DNA of 64,000 nucleotides from Phoebastria nigripes (lineage: Eukaryota > Chordata > Aves > Procellariiformes > Diomedeidae). Shown one piece after another: positions 48,201 through 59,400 of the stretch (positions are counted from its first letter, which is position 1; the number at the start of each line of letters is the position of its first letter). The position numbers and the translations under genes are program-made. The DNA lies in assembly GCA_035582835.1 (NCBI GenBank), contig JAYKAV010000955.1:621696-685695 (forward strand), read 5' to 3'. Under the pieces are notes generated by a model that saw nothing but the letters and a program-made list of their open reading frames with translations, did no database searches and was not told the origin of the DNA.

Positions 48201-49070
48201 CTTACAAAAGAGAAACAAGGCATAGGTTATGTAATGGAGCGCAGAGCCTCCTGAGGTGCCTTTCATATGTGACCCCCAAGAATAGGCAGTGGTATTTAAA
48301 TGCATTCAAGTTCTTCCAAATTGCCAGCTGGCAGCATCAGGAACCCCCCTACCCCCAGAGCACCGGAGCAGAGACCCCAAGGAGGAGCAGCCCTGAGCTG
48401 GGCTTCTGTGCTGAGCCACGTCCCAGGGCTGCGCAACGCTACCCTCGCCAAGGTTTTGGCTTGCTTGTGGCAGTGGATGATACAAAAAGCTTGTTGCCAG
48501 CAACTTTCAGGCAGAACTTTCCAAGCAATACAGACGTATTCTTTCTTTTTTAAAGGGAGAGAAAAAGACGCGTAGCTGAAGTCTGACCATGATTAGACTT
48601 TCAGTCCAGGCTGCCTCATTCCTATTGCCTTTCCCTGAAACACAGTGTTGAAGATTTGCNTATTTCTGTGTATATGCAAACAGTAGATCTACTTGGCAGG
48701 CAATGTGTTTACCTGAGAGGACAATGAAGGACTGGCACAGAAATGAAACATTTTTCCCTGCAAAAGTGTTGGTGCATCATGGCTTGTCATGTCTATTGAA
48801 ATTCTGTTTTCTTATTTTCAAAAAGCCATCTACCACCTGAATGTGATCAGTCTTCTTGAGGGCTAAGAAACAAAACAGTGCCTCTGTTCCACATGCTGAA
48901 TGCGCCATGAGGCTAGGGCTGGGAAGTCATCCTGAACCGTATGAGTCCTGCCTCCATGGGGTGAGGGAGTTACGTCTTCAGTGTATACAGTAAGAATTCC
49001 CGCTACATCATGGTTTTAGCATGGACTTACTTGTTATCTAATATTCTGAAACTAGATGAATTTCTAAATT
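30251..49070. other. Long non-coding stretch, mostly single-copy DNA
   Basis: Nearly 19 kb without a recognisable exon, RNA gene or well-preserved repeat. It is AT-rich overall, with a 16-base T-run at 33721-33736 and isolated N bases near 35450, 40270, 40782, 41073, 42778 and 48660. GC-richer pockets (38020-38300, 38650-38950, 42540-43030) have overlapping open frames on both strands with no domain content. A short segment near 32660-32700 weakly resembles a CR1 3' end. Some AT-rich parts (33430-33620, 37080-37310) have the composition of regulatory DNA, as discussed in the findings. Confidence 0.5.
48114..48168 (+). repeat. Three-copy tandem repeat of a GACCATGGAG unit
   Basis: Copy 1 (48114-48133) and copy 3 (48149-48168) are 20 bases each and differ at one position. 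Copy 2 (48134-48148) is a 15-base version lacking the AGGTC part. All begin GACCATGGAG. It is a young local duplication of minisatellite type. Confidence 0.85.
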
Positions 49071-49189
49071 TTCTAGATGCAGGCTAAGAAACACAACAAG
49101 AACCTGAGAGTGTAAGACCCAACAGGCTGAGCTGGACAAAAGCTCAGGTTAGCTCATTATTGTATCTCCACTGCCCAGCATTGCGTGGC

Positions 49190-49415
49190 TATCCACATTC
49201 GCCATTTTGTGGCAGCAACTGAGTTCCACAGTTTAATTATGCATTCTGTGTCAAATTGCTTCATTTTTTGAGACTTGCTGGAAATGTCATTTAATGCCCT
49301 TTAGTTGCTGCATGTGAGAAACAGTCACTAATTTTTCACCTTCTCTATACTTCTCTATTTTCTCTCTCCCAAGTCAAGTTTTTTTAAGCTGATCTTATAT
49401 GAAACGTATTCCCAT
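49190..49415 (-). mobile_element. Ancient CR1-type LINE remnant, 3' part of ORF2
   Basis: The plus strand carries the block GTGGCAGCAACTGAGTTCCA, followed by CAGTTTAATTATGCATTCTG and later TGCATGTGAGAAACAGT. These correspond in order to the C-terminal ORF2 region of old CR1/L3-type elements read on the minus strand. The frame is destroyed by substitutions and indels. Both ends are uncertain, and weak similarity may reach down to about 49070. Confidence 0.7.
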
Positions 49416-52400
49416 AGATAAGATTTGAACGTTAAATGTCTGATTTGCAAATCAAGTAACTTAATGAAATGTTTTTAAATAAAGCTAACATCCCTAAGAA
49501 GAATAACTATTTGAAGATGGAGATCAGTTCAGATAGTGCTGAGATGAGTAAGATTATTTTCACTGTTTAGTCCTCTGCACTTGGAACAAATTCAAGCACC
49601 CGAAGATTTGAAAATACATATATTGCAATAAAGAAGCAGTAAAAATATCAGCAGGAACCACCTAAGTATGTGTGGGAGACGTGAGAGGAGGCAGGAGGAA
49701 AGGAAGGAGTTTAAGGTAGCATAGAAAATTCCCTCCCCAAAATCATTTGAACCTAATAAGAAATTAATCTATTCTATATATTTCCCACTATAATGAGTCA
49801 TTTTTGCCTCAGGCTGCCAATCAGTTCTGCTGACAAAGACCCCAAACCTTCAAATGTCTTGCATCACGCTCTTACACGAACTAGAAATCTGCACTTAAAT
49901 TTAACAGAGGGTTAGGAAGAGATATTGTAAAACGTTGCTAAATTTATCCACTAGAAAAGTGGCAATGGCTAATTTATAAGAAAATAATTTAATTCTCCAA
50001 GGTGATTTAGTCTGCCTTTTATCACTGAGTCTAAGAACTTATCAGGCTGCATAAGCGCAACAGCTCTTTTCAGAACGTGCAGTAGATCTGCAGATAGATG
50101 TTTTGACCCCTAAGGAGAGTTTAATCCATGTTTGCACAATCCTGAACCCAAGCTTCCCAGTGGCCTTGCCTGAGGGGGAAAATGAGGTAAAGGAAATAGT
50201 AATACTACAAAGAAACACCTCTATCCCAGCTTGGCAATAGGAGGAGTCTAGTAAGAAACCAGCCACATGCCTGGGGTATGCCCCGCTGGTGTGAGTCCAG
50301 GGTGCCAAAGGGGATTTGCACTCACAAGCCGAAAGCTGGGGGTACCTCAGGACATCCCCTCTGGAAGTGAGAGCACAGAGTAATCACTGCTGATTGCATA
50401 GTGGATGCTTCCCTTACCAGACTGGCCTCTGAAGTGGACAAAAGATATCTTAATTTTCAGCATTATGCATATGGTTGTATTTGCAGAGAAACTGAATTTT
50501 TAGGAAAATAAGTTTAGGTATTTTGAAAATGAACAGGAGGCCATTTTGACCTTAAACAACATGCACAATTCTCTAATCCTCTCAAAAGCACCCTCGTCAC
50601 GCCACATGAACAATTTAGAGGAACTCCAGGCCACTCTAAAATCAGGGGGCATATGATTAGCATTAAACCAAAAAACTTTAATCCTGCTGCAAGATTAAAA
50701 GGGTGCTGAAAAACAAAGTGGTGTTCCTGTCTCCCTCTGAATGAAATATTTCATTCAATAGAAACAGGAAGCTCTAGAGAAGAAATGCCTGCACATTGGG
50801 GTGGACAAGAGTGTGGCTGGAGGGCTTTTCATCTTTTATACATCCAGCTATCGACTTCAGGGAGGTTGCTCCAAATCTGCATCAGCGTCGCTGAGAGCAG
50901 ACGCTGGTCTCCAGCCCTCAGACCTTGCTCAGTTCAGGAATGGCTTATCTGTAGCTCCCTAATAGAGAGGCTTACAAATAAGTGGCTCAGCTTGGTAAAA
51001 GCCACTTTATAAGCTGCCTGCTACAATACAAAGCTTCCTTCTTTGATTAAAAGGTACTAGATTTATAGGAAGACAGCAGTGGNGGGCCTTCCATCGGTTA
51101 ATGAGAGCACACTGTTTTATTAGAGCAGAGAAGCCAATAAAAATGTATAGGTTGAGTCAAAAGTACTTTGATGGAGCTGAAAAATACGATTTTAGATATT
51201 TGTAAATGATGAACTACATCCTGGACCCAGAGACACAAATCTCTCCATACTTACAAACTGTGAACATGGGGCTGAAGTTATCCTATTTAATTATGACAAC
51301 TGGCTGACCATCATTGGCCTGGGCTTTCTCTTGGACCAATGGGATCAAAAATGCTCTGAAGGTGACTATTTCTTTAGGCAGGACGGAGGGATCCTGGGTG
51401 ATGAGGCTTCTAATTTTTGCAGCCCAGAAAAGTACCTGAAGTTCTTAAATCCAGGCCATAGGTTGACAATATGAGGAGGCATTACTGCCATCCTGCCATT
51501 CCCTCATTATTTTATCTGTTTAATTGGGTCTTGAACCAAGACTGGACAGGGATTTTGCCTTACTATCTGTCTGCTTGTGCAGTATCTATAATACACATAA
51601 CAATAAGAAACAAAATCCAGAGTGCTGTGCTAAGATGGAGTACCTACATTTATTCACCCATCCATGTTCCATAGTTCATGGCAAATTTCCATTCCAGCTA
51701 ATGGAAATTATAGTGTATTGATGGAAGATGATAATTCAACATCTGGCGATAGAAGAGACAGAAAAATCAAAGGGAAACTTGCAGATTCAGCATCCTTATT
51801 ACAATATAATAATAGCAGAGCATTTCTTTTCTTTTAAAGACGTTTTATTAACATGTTACTTGCTTTGGATTCTTGGATTTANGAAAAAAACCTTAACCAG
51901 CACTTGATGGGAAATGTGCTGCAAGAGAAGTCCTGATGCTATGGTAACAGGGCTGCATGCCTCCGCAAGCCACACTGATGTGAGAGTTGTGAAACACGGG
52001 CTTTGCTCCCATCGAGTTCAATGGGAAGAGCCTCCGTGATTTCAAGTGTCATGAAATCACTCCTTTTATTTCTATGTCAATGCGGGATAGTCTTTCTCCA
52101 GATAATTTCCCTTCAAGGTAAAATTTTTAAGGGAGCATGCATATAAATGATATATGTTAAATTGACTTCTTTGAAAAGACCTCATTTATTCATGATTGAA
52201 NACCCAGATACCTACTTTTGCTTCAGTTGTATCTTAGCTTTACTCATGTTCCTATTACCTTACTTTGCAAATAGTCCATGAAATGTAAGTCCATGTAAAT
52301 ATATATGCCAAGGATCTGAAAAAGCCATACACACCTTGCCCTGTATTTACCAAGTGACCAGTAGCCTCCTGAGTCTGCATTTTCGAGGTCTGATTTCAGG

Positions 52401-52829
52401 CACCGTAGTAGGTGTGTACAGGCAGATAGCAATTCCTTAATATTAAGATTCAATGATGACTAGTCATTTCTGAAAATGTAAGCTGCTGACTGCGTGTGTG
52501 GAAGTGCTGGTGGGATCAGGGCCCAGTGGTGACTGACAACAGATATCTTCTGAACAGCCCCCAAATCCTTAAGGCGATTGCCTGACTTGAACTATAAATC
52601 TCTTCAATTATTTCTCAATCTGCATGTACTTTCAGACCCTGAGATAGTTTTACTGAAAACAAACAAACCGAAGTTGCTAATTTTAAATTGATTGCAAATG
52701 CAGCAATGCAGCTAATTATGCCTAATGTCATAACTCTATAAATGAGTCACAGCAGAGAAGGGGAAGTGTATCTGGCAGCTCCATATTTCTAGGGTAAGTG
52801 TGAGGTAGACTTAGCCTTTACTTTAGGAA
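49416..52829. other. Non-coding single-copy DNA
   Basis: No gene or repeat family was recognised. Isolated N bases occur near 51083, 51883 and 52201. The last 150 bases (52680-52790) are AT-rich with TAATTA- and TGAGTCA-type words, a regulatory-like composition only. Confidence 0.45.
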
Positions 52830-53400
52830 TGTGTCCCCAGAATTTTAGGGGAGGCATTGCCGACTCTTCCTAACTTCAGTATACCCATGGCGAAAGGTGC
52901 TGTAGGTAGAGACCCAGCCCACCCTTCGTGGGAGCCTCGCTCCCTGCACCGACTGGTTGGGGAGATCTGAATGACTGCATGGGTGCTCCAGGCCATTGCA
53001 GTGGGGTGATTGCCCCTTCCAAAGACATAAATAGCCAGAGAGGTATGGTAGGTGCCATACCCCACCGTGGGTTTGGTCTGCCTGCACCTCTTGGGCGGGC
53101 TGTGCGCCAGTTAGGGCACTCCTCCAGGGCTGCAGGACCTGCTCAGCTTGGGCGGGATTGAACTCTGTCTCCCACACTTTAGGAGAGCATTGAACCCACC
53201 AGAACAAGGGATGCGCTGGTGAAATGACTTTTCTCTTGAGTGCGATCCCCTGCACAGGAACCCCTGAGCCATGTAGCCCGATGAAGCCCGCAGAGGAGGG
53301 CGCCTGACTGAGGACGTCTGCTGCCTGAGACAGGTGGCTGGGGCCCTGTTCCCAGCCTGGTTTGCTTTTCATTCATTCACAGTCGCACGCAGTCTGGGAA
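52830..53400. repeat. Probable old interspersed repeat of unidentified family
   Basis: This GC-richer block stands out sharply from AT-rich flanks. It contains a tRNA-like or repeat-like phrase, GGGCGGGATTGAACTCTGTC (53150-53169), then CCCACACTTTAGGAGAGC, and ends near GGGAAACTGGGACCAGAACC (53395-53414). These are similar in style to phrases in old reptile and bird repeats. On the minus strand a frame of 175 codons is open across most of it with no recognised domain. I cannot assign a family, and unique GC-rich DNA remains possible. Confidence 0.4.
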
Positions 53401-53414
53401 ACTGGGACCAGAAC

Positions 53415-56400
53415 CCCAGCAGAGGTGAGCAGGGGATAAAGTGTAACTTTATTGTTGCTTTAACACACCTTGTTAAAGAGAACCTCAGCCTCATGATTTT
53501 AAAATTGCTCTAGAGCAGGCCTTCTTTCATCTTTTGCCAGACAAGATAATGATTGTGGTGCTCATTTTTCCCATTTAAAAGAAGAAGCCAAATGGAGACT
53601 GCGCAAATAACATTATGGCCCTTAAAAAAATGAAGACATAAATATTGAACAGATGTAACAGCACTTCAGTAAAGATCTCCAAGTACATGAAAACCAGCCC
53701 CAGAATAATATTGGAGACAGTAAAGAAATGGGATTAATCTTTTTCAGAGAAGTTCTTTGAAGGAAATTAATTTCTTTTTGTTTGGAAATTGATCCTTGGA
53801 AAGTTTTGACTAGGCCTGCGTGCAGCAGTAGTACTCAGGCTATCATGGCAGCGTTTTCCTCAGAAGTGAAACATAGTTGGAAAGCAAGTGTTTACACATT
53901 CAATACGCAACACAGCAAGTATCAATGCAGACATGCAAGACAATAATAGGATGTTGCTCGTGCAACTTCTTTCAAGTGTTTTTGCATGTTATTAGAGAAC
54001 AAAATTTGGGCTCCAAGACCCTGGTGGGACTTTTTATTTGCTAGAAGTTAAGCAAGTGCAAGGAGCATAGCAAGAAGCGGACCCATGTCAAGATAAGAAT
54101 ATTATAGGGCATCTTGAAGATATTTGTAATGACTTTCAACCCTGCCATGTTTATGGCTAGGTGCTACCCTCGCTGTCTTCAGTACCCCTCTCATACCTCC
54201 CTTGTCTCCTCCTGCAGTGCTCAGGCAGCCAGCTCTCTCTGCCTCCCAGGAGTGAGAAGCCTAGAGCAAGCATTGTGGGGAGTACTGAGCTACTTCAAAA
54301 AGTCACTTAGAGAAGGAGCAGCTGAGAGAAAGTTCCCATCACTCAAATGCGTGTCTGATGTACTGATCTAAAAATAAACCCTTGCAGTCTGTGAGATGTG
54401 ACAGTCCATTACAGCTTCCACCTTGCCTTTGCTCGCTGTGTCCTCACAAGTTATGGAGCAGCACAGCTTCAGAGGATCACCTGAGCTGATCAGACTAAGC
54501 CTGCCTATGCCCCGACAGATGAAACAAGTAGCCACTGAAAAATTAAGGCAGATCTTTATGTGTGTGTGTGATGGTTCAATGCAGATAGTTGTCTAGACAG
54601 CAGCCTAAGACAAATCAATACCTGTAATAAGGCTCATCATGCTCCAATAACCGCTGCAATCTGCATAGAAAGATGCGTGCTGGACAAAGAGGAAACCTGT
54701 GCCCCTGAGGGAGAAGGCACTTAAGAGTAAATTCTCATTAAGTGAAAATTATTTTCTGATGAAAGATTAAGCCAGTTGGCAACTGGACAAAAGATCGGTG
54801 TATGGCAGGGAAGGAGCACATAATGTTTCCTAATAGATGCAGCCGAGTTTGTGGTGGTGGTGTTCAATGTAAGCAGCAGAAAATGCTGCAGCTTTGCTCC
54901 TTTCCTGGCAAGCACAGCTACTTTTTAATTCCTTTTTAAGAATTTGCCCACTATTCCTACAGAAGAAATGAAAGACAGATCTATTGGAAAATAACTGGAA
55001 AGATTATTTTTCTATCTTTAAATATTATAAAGAAGTACATTTCTGAGAGAAAAATGTGCTCATATTATAGTGTGGGNTTTTTTTCCCCAAATGTGTGGTT
55101 AGGCTATTAGAGATAAGAGCATTGATGATTTTCTATATAGATATGATGGAACAGCTTTTTCATTTACATTTCAAAGAAGGAATTGGACGGGTGAATCATG
55201 CAAGAAAAGAAAATAAGACAGAAGAAAAAGAAAGAAACCAAAGAAAGAAGAGCATCATACAGCTGCAAATACCTCCTAGAGTTACCCTGGAAAGAAGAGT
55301 GTTCACAGCTCACTGTAGCTTCATGCCTGACAAAGGACTATTAAAATGCAACAAATTTTGACCATCTTACTGCAGGAACAAGAGCGTGCATCGTGTGTTC
55401 AGGGGCTGAGGGTGTTTCAAGTGCTTTAATTACTGAGTGTTGGCTTCACACTGCTATTTAATGCCTCTTTACACGTGCCCCCGGCGAACTACTCTTCCTC
55501 GNCAAACCCAGGGAGCGGTAGACCCGTGCAGACGGAGCCTGACTCCCACCGATGTCCGTGGGTCCTTGGGAAGCTGGACCTGACGTCCCTTGGGACCTTG
55601 CAGAACCNATCACCTCTGGCACCGCGCTCCCCCATCCAGTGGGACTCTGCGCCGTGATTGCTGGGGATGCTGGCACAGAGGAAAGATTTGCATTCCCTCT
55701 GCTTGCTCTTGCCACAACTAAATAACTGAAACCCACGGTGGGGAGGGTGTCTGTCTCCGGTGCTCTGCCTCCTGCCACCTGATTTCCCAGCCATTCAGTC
55801 CCTCACCCTGCTTTCCAGCCAGCAGCAGGCGAGAGCCAGCAAGCTCCAGCCAGAAAGGGAACAGCCTGGCCGAGACAGAGTGAGTACGATGATTTAAATG
55901 AAGAAAGTTGGACAGTTGTCAATGGAAAGGAAGTCAGTGGGAATCTAAATCTAACTAAAAGAAGCTACCCAGATTACCGACACTGTAAATTGGATTAAAA
56001 TTAAGTCCTACAAGAAAATCAATGGAAAGCAATAAGGAAGTAAGTCAAAATGACAGCAGAATGAGACAGACGCTCTCTGAGAGCTTATTCAAGAGAACAA
56101 GTCAGAAGTAGAAAAGAAAATTTAACTGAGCCAATCCAAATCTAAATGGTAGAAAAATAAAGGGAAATTGGAAGAGATCAGAGAGAAAGCCCAAGGAAAA
56201 TATTTTTGAGAAGGTTATAAGTCAGTATGCAAAACAGAAAATGGGGGGAAAAAAAGAAGACAAGAAAGAGGCAATTTTAATTATGTCTTAGAGCAAATGA
56301 AATTAAGTGCCTGGGAATAATTTTTTATACCATGCATTTGTTTACATAGAAGTAGGCTTTGATTGACATACAGATGTTGTTTTCCAGAAAACAGGCTGAT

Positions 56401-59400
56401 TTTTTTTTGCCCTGTATGTGCAGTTACAAAGCCTCTGAAATGCATGTGTTCTCACTCCATGCTCTGAAAAACGCCTTTTTTTTTCTCTCTCCTCTTCTAC
56501 AGGTTCATCCATTACAGAAGTGCTGCCCCAGGCTGTGGGCAACTGGAGCTGCCTGCGTCCTGCCACTCTCCTCCAAGGGGCCAGGGCGCAGGGAGCCTGT
56601 CCCAGGACGAGGGAGCCTGTCCCCGGGAAGGCTTTACCTTTCCTCGGCTACACCTACAGTACCACTGGATGTCACTGTTGTTTCATGAAAGACAAAATCT
56701 TACTGACAGCTTTTTGACAGATAATGTTTAGTAAATAAATATATATGTATTGATATTCCCTTCCCCACAACTGTTCTGCACAAGGATCGAAATTACTGAA
56801 CGACTCTGCAAGCCCCTGGCTCTCACTCACATTTTTGATTACTGTTTCACAGTGATTGTGTTGATGGGTCCATTTGTGGCACTCTAAGAGGCATCTTTTC
56901 CATAAAGGATTGCTTTCTGCTGTGGTAGATGTAGAGTGTGGCAGAGCTGCCATAATGCATTTCAATTGTATTTTTGATTTTTTGCTTCCATTTGTATTGT
57001 TTCCTGGGAAATATTTTAACTCACCTCAGCTGGACTGATTGCAGCTGTGTTCGGGCGGAGGAGTGAGCTGCTGTGGGAGCAGCATCATCCGCTGGTGTCT
57101 GTCTGCAGCCCTGGAGAGCCAGGCATTGCCGGAGGGCAGCACTGCCCATAAATCAGGATTACCCTGGAGGTGTCTGCTTCTCTCCACCATTACAGAGGAG
57201 TGTGCAGAGACTCTGCCCCTAAATCAGGCACCTCCTGTACTAAGAAGCAGTGAGAAACTCAGACCCCATTTCTTACGAAGGGAAAAGCATTTTTTTCCCC
57301 GCCGGTTGCCTGAGGTGGTATTCAGGTGGCCAAATGAAGACATGTAACTCTCTTTAAAATCAGTGGAGAGGAACAGGCAATTCCAGGAAAGTGATTCATC
57401 CCATCTGAAAGAACACTTCTAGCAGATAGGTCAGTTAGGTAAAGGCTTACAGGCACCTATTTCTGCCAACTGACACTGCAGGAGCCTTCAGTGACCAGCT
57501 GAAGGGTAGACCAGTCACACAAGAAGAATCCTACCCATTTTACCTGGTATAGGCGCCTCTACAGCAGGGTTTTTTTGAAACAGTATGTAGATCTTTCCTA
57601 CATAAACTTCACTCCACTATTAACGATCTTTGAGCCAGCTTTCTACATATTTCCCTAATACTAAACATGCCAGAAAAGGCACGCGATGCCGAGTGACCCA
57701 CCCCAAACTGCCCACCAGGAATGGCCCTGGCCTCTCCTATCCCCCCCAGGGCTGAGAGTGGTTCAAAAGAGCCCTCGTTAGCCCCCGTTGAAAACACACA
57801 GGAGCCTATCTGACAATTTGGCAGTATGGACAGTGGCATTCCCATGCCCAGCAAGGCTCCCAGAGCCATTTCATTATCAGCGCTGCAGCCTAGGTGTAAA
57901 AAAATATTTCCTGTTGGTGGCAGGTACATAAAACCCAGTTTCAGCACAGTCCCCAGCTCCCAAAGGCTTATCCGGTAACTTGAGGACGATAACACCGTTG
58001 TTACCTGCAACAGGACATGAAATACAATGCTAAGGAAGTGGTCCTCTATTTGCACGACAATAGACTGGCTCTGTTAGCTGTTCTCCATCTCACACCCATA
58101 TGAATTTCAAGCAATGCTGTTATAGATTTCTTTAAGACTTCAGTGACCTCACCCAGCACGAATGGTCCATGCAATGAGACAGCAGCTGTGGCCTTCTGTA
58201 CAGAAGCAGAGTATCAGAGTCCAGCTCCTCTTAAGAGGTCAGGCAAGTCTGAACAGCACAAATAAGGAGAGTAAGAAATTTCTGATAGTTGCCTGAATGT
58301 CTTCATGGGAGAGAACTAAAAGAAGAGGCAAAGCTTGAGAATTAAAACCTAATTATTCCAGCGAGGAGTTAACTAATTTGGGGCTAAAGGTCATGAATGC
58401 AGGCTGGCCTAAGAGATTTGCCAACTTTAATTAAAAATTAGGCCAAAACCACTAGGTGGAATAATGTGTGCTGTGCAAATTGAATAGGAGCACTCCTCAG
58501 TCCCTGCTGTTTTTAGCAGTGCTATTTTCATTCTGTATCCATAAATAAAGGATTGGGGAATGACTGCCATCATTTAATAGGGCACAGCAAAATGTGTGAA
58601 TCATGCAAAGTTAGTTTCAGGGAATCAAAACGATACGACATTTCCAAAAATGAGGCTTCCAGCAGTAACTGCTTGGAGTGGGGTTCCTCTGGGGCGTGAT
58701 AGGCGATTCCCCCATTTCTCCACAGCACAAACCTCTGCCATCACCTGTGTCTTTGGGCTACTGGTACCTACAGAGACAGAGAAAGGAAACTTGTCTCCCC
58801 AGTGTGTGCACAGACACCCTAGTTGCATCTTCTGGGTCTTATTTTGATTGCCATCAGTAGGCTTGTGTCTGCCAGGTGACCTAGGGCACTCCTTGGAGGT
58901 GTGCGGTGCCCGTGTTCCCCATAGCCCTGGGCAGGCCGGGCAGCTGAGTGCACCCTGCTCGCCCCACGGCGTGTTGCCAATCGGTGGCTGCNGTCAAGCC
59001 GAGACTGCTGTGCTGCCTGCCCAGCCGCAGCCCATGTGCCTGACAGGCAGAGCTGCATATAAATTATGTGTATAAAGTTAAGCAGCATGCAGAGCGCTCA
59101 GAGAGATGCTGCGAGGGGTGTGCCCCTGTGGGGCAGGGTGAGATTACAGCCCTCTGCCTCCTCCAGTGCTGCGGTGGTTGCACAAGACCCCATGGGTGCA
59201 GGGAGCTAACATCCCCGCACCCTCACTTCTTCCCCAGGTCTGGGGCTCCTCAGTGCAGAAGGCAAGGCTAAAAATGTCATTTTTTTCCATATGCATCTTT
59301 ATATGCATTTTTCCCTAATTTGTTGTCATTATTCCCATCACCCAAAGCATGACTAGTGATTTACAGAAGATGGAGCAAGTCTGATCCTGCCTGGGAGAAC

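Noticed and set aside
55440..55885. Possible plus-strand exon ending at the GTGAGT donor at 55880
   Set aside because: The donor is good, but no acceptor-framed coding sequence or recognisable product precedes it, and stops interrupt the frames. There is not enough for a call.
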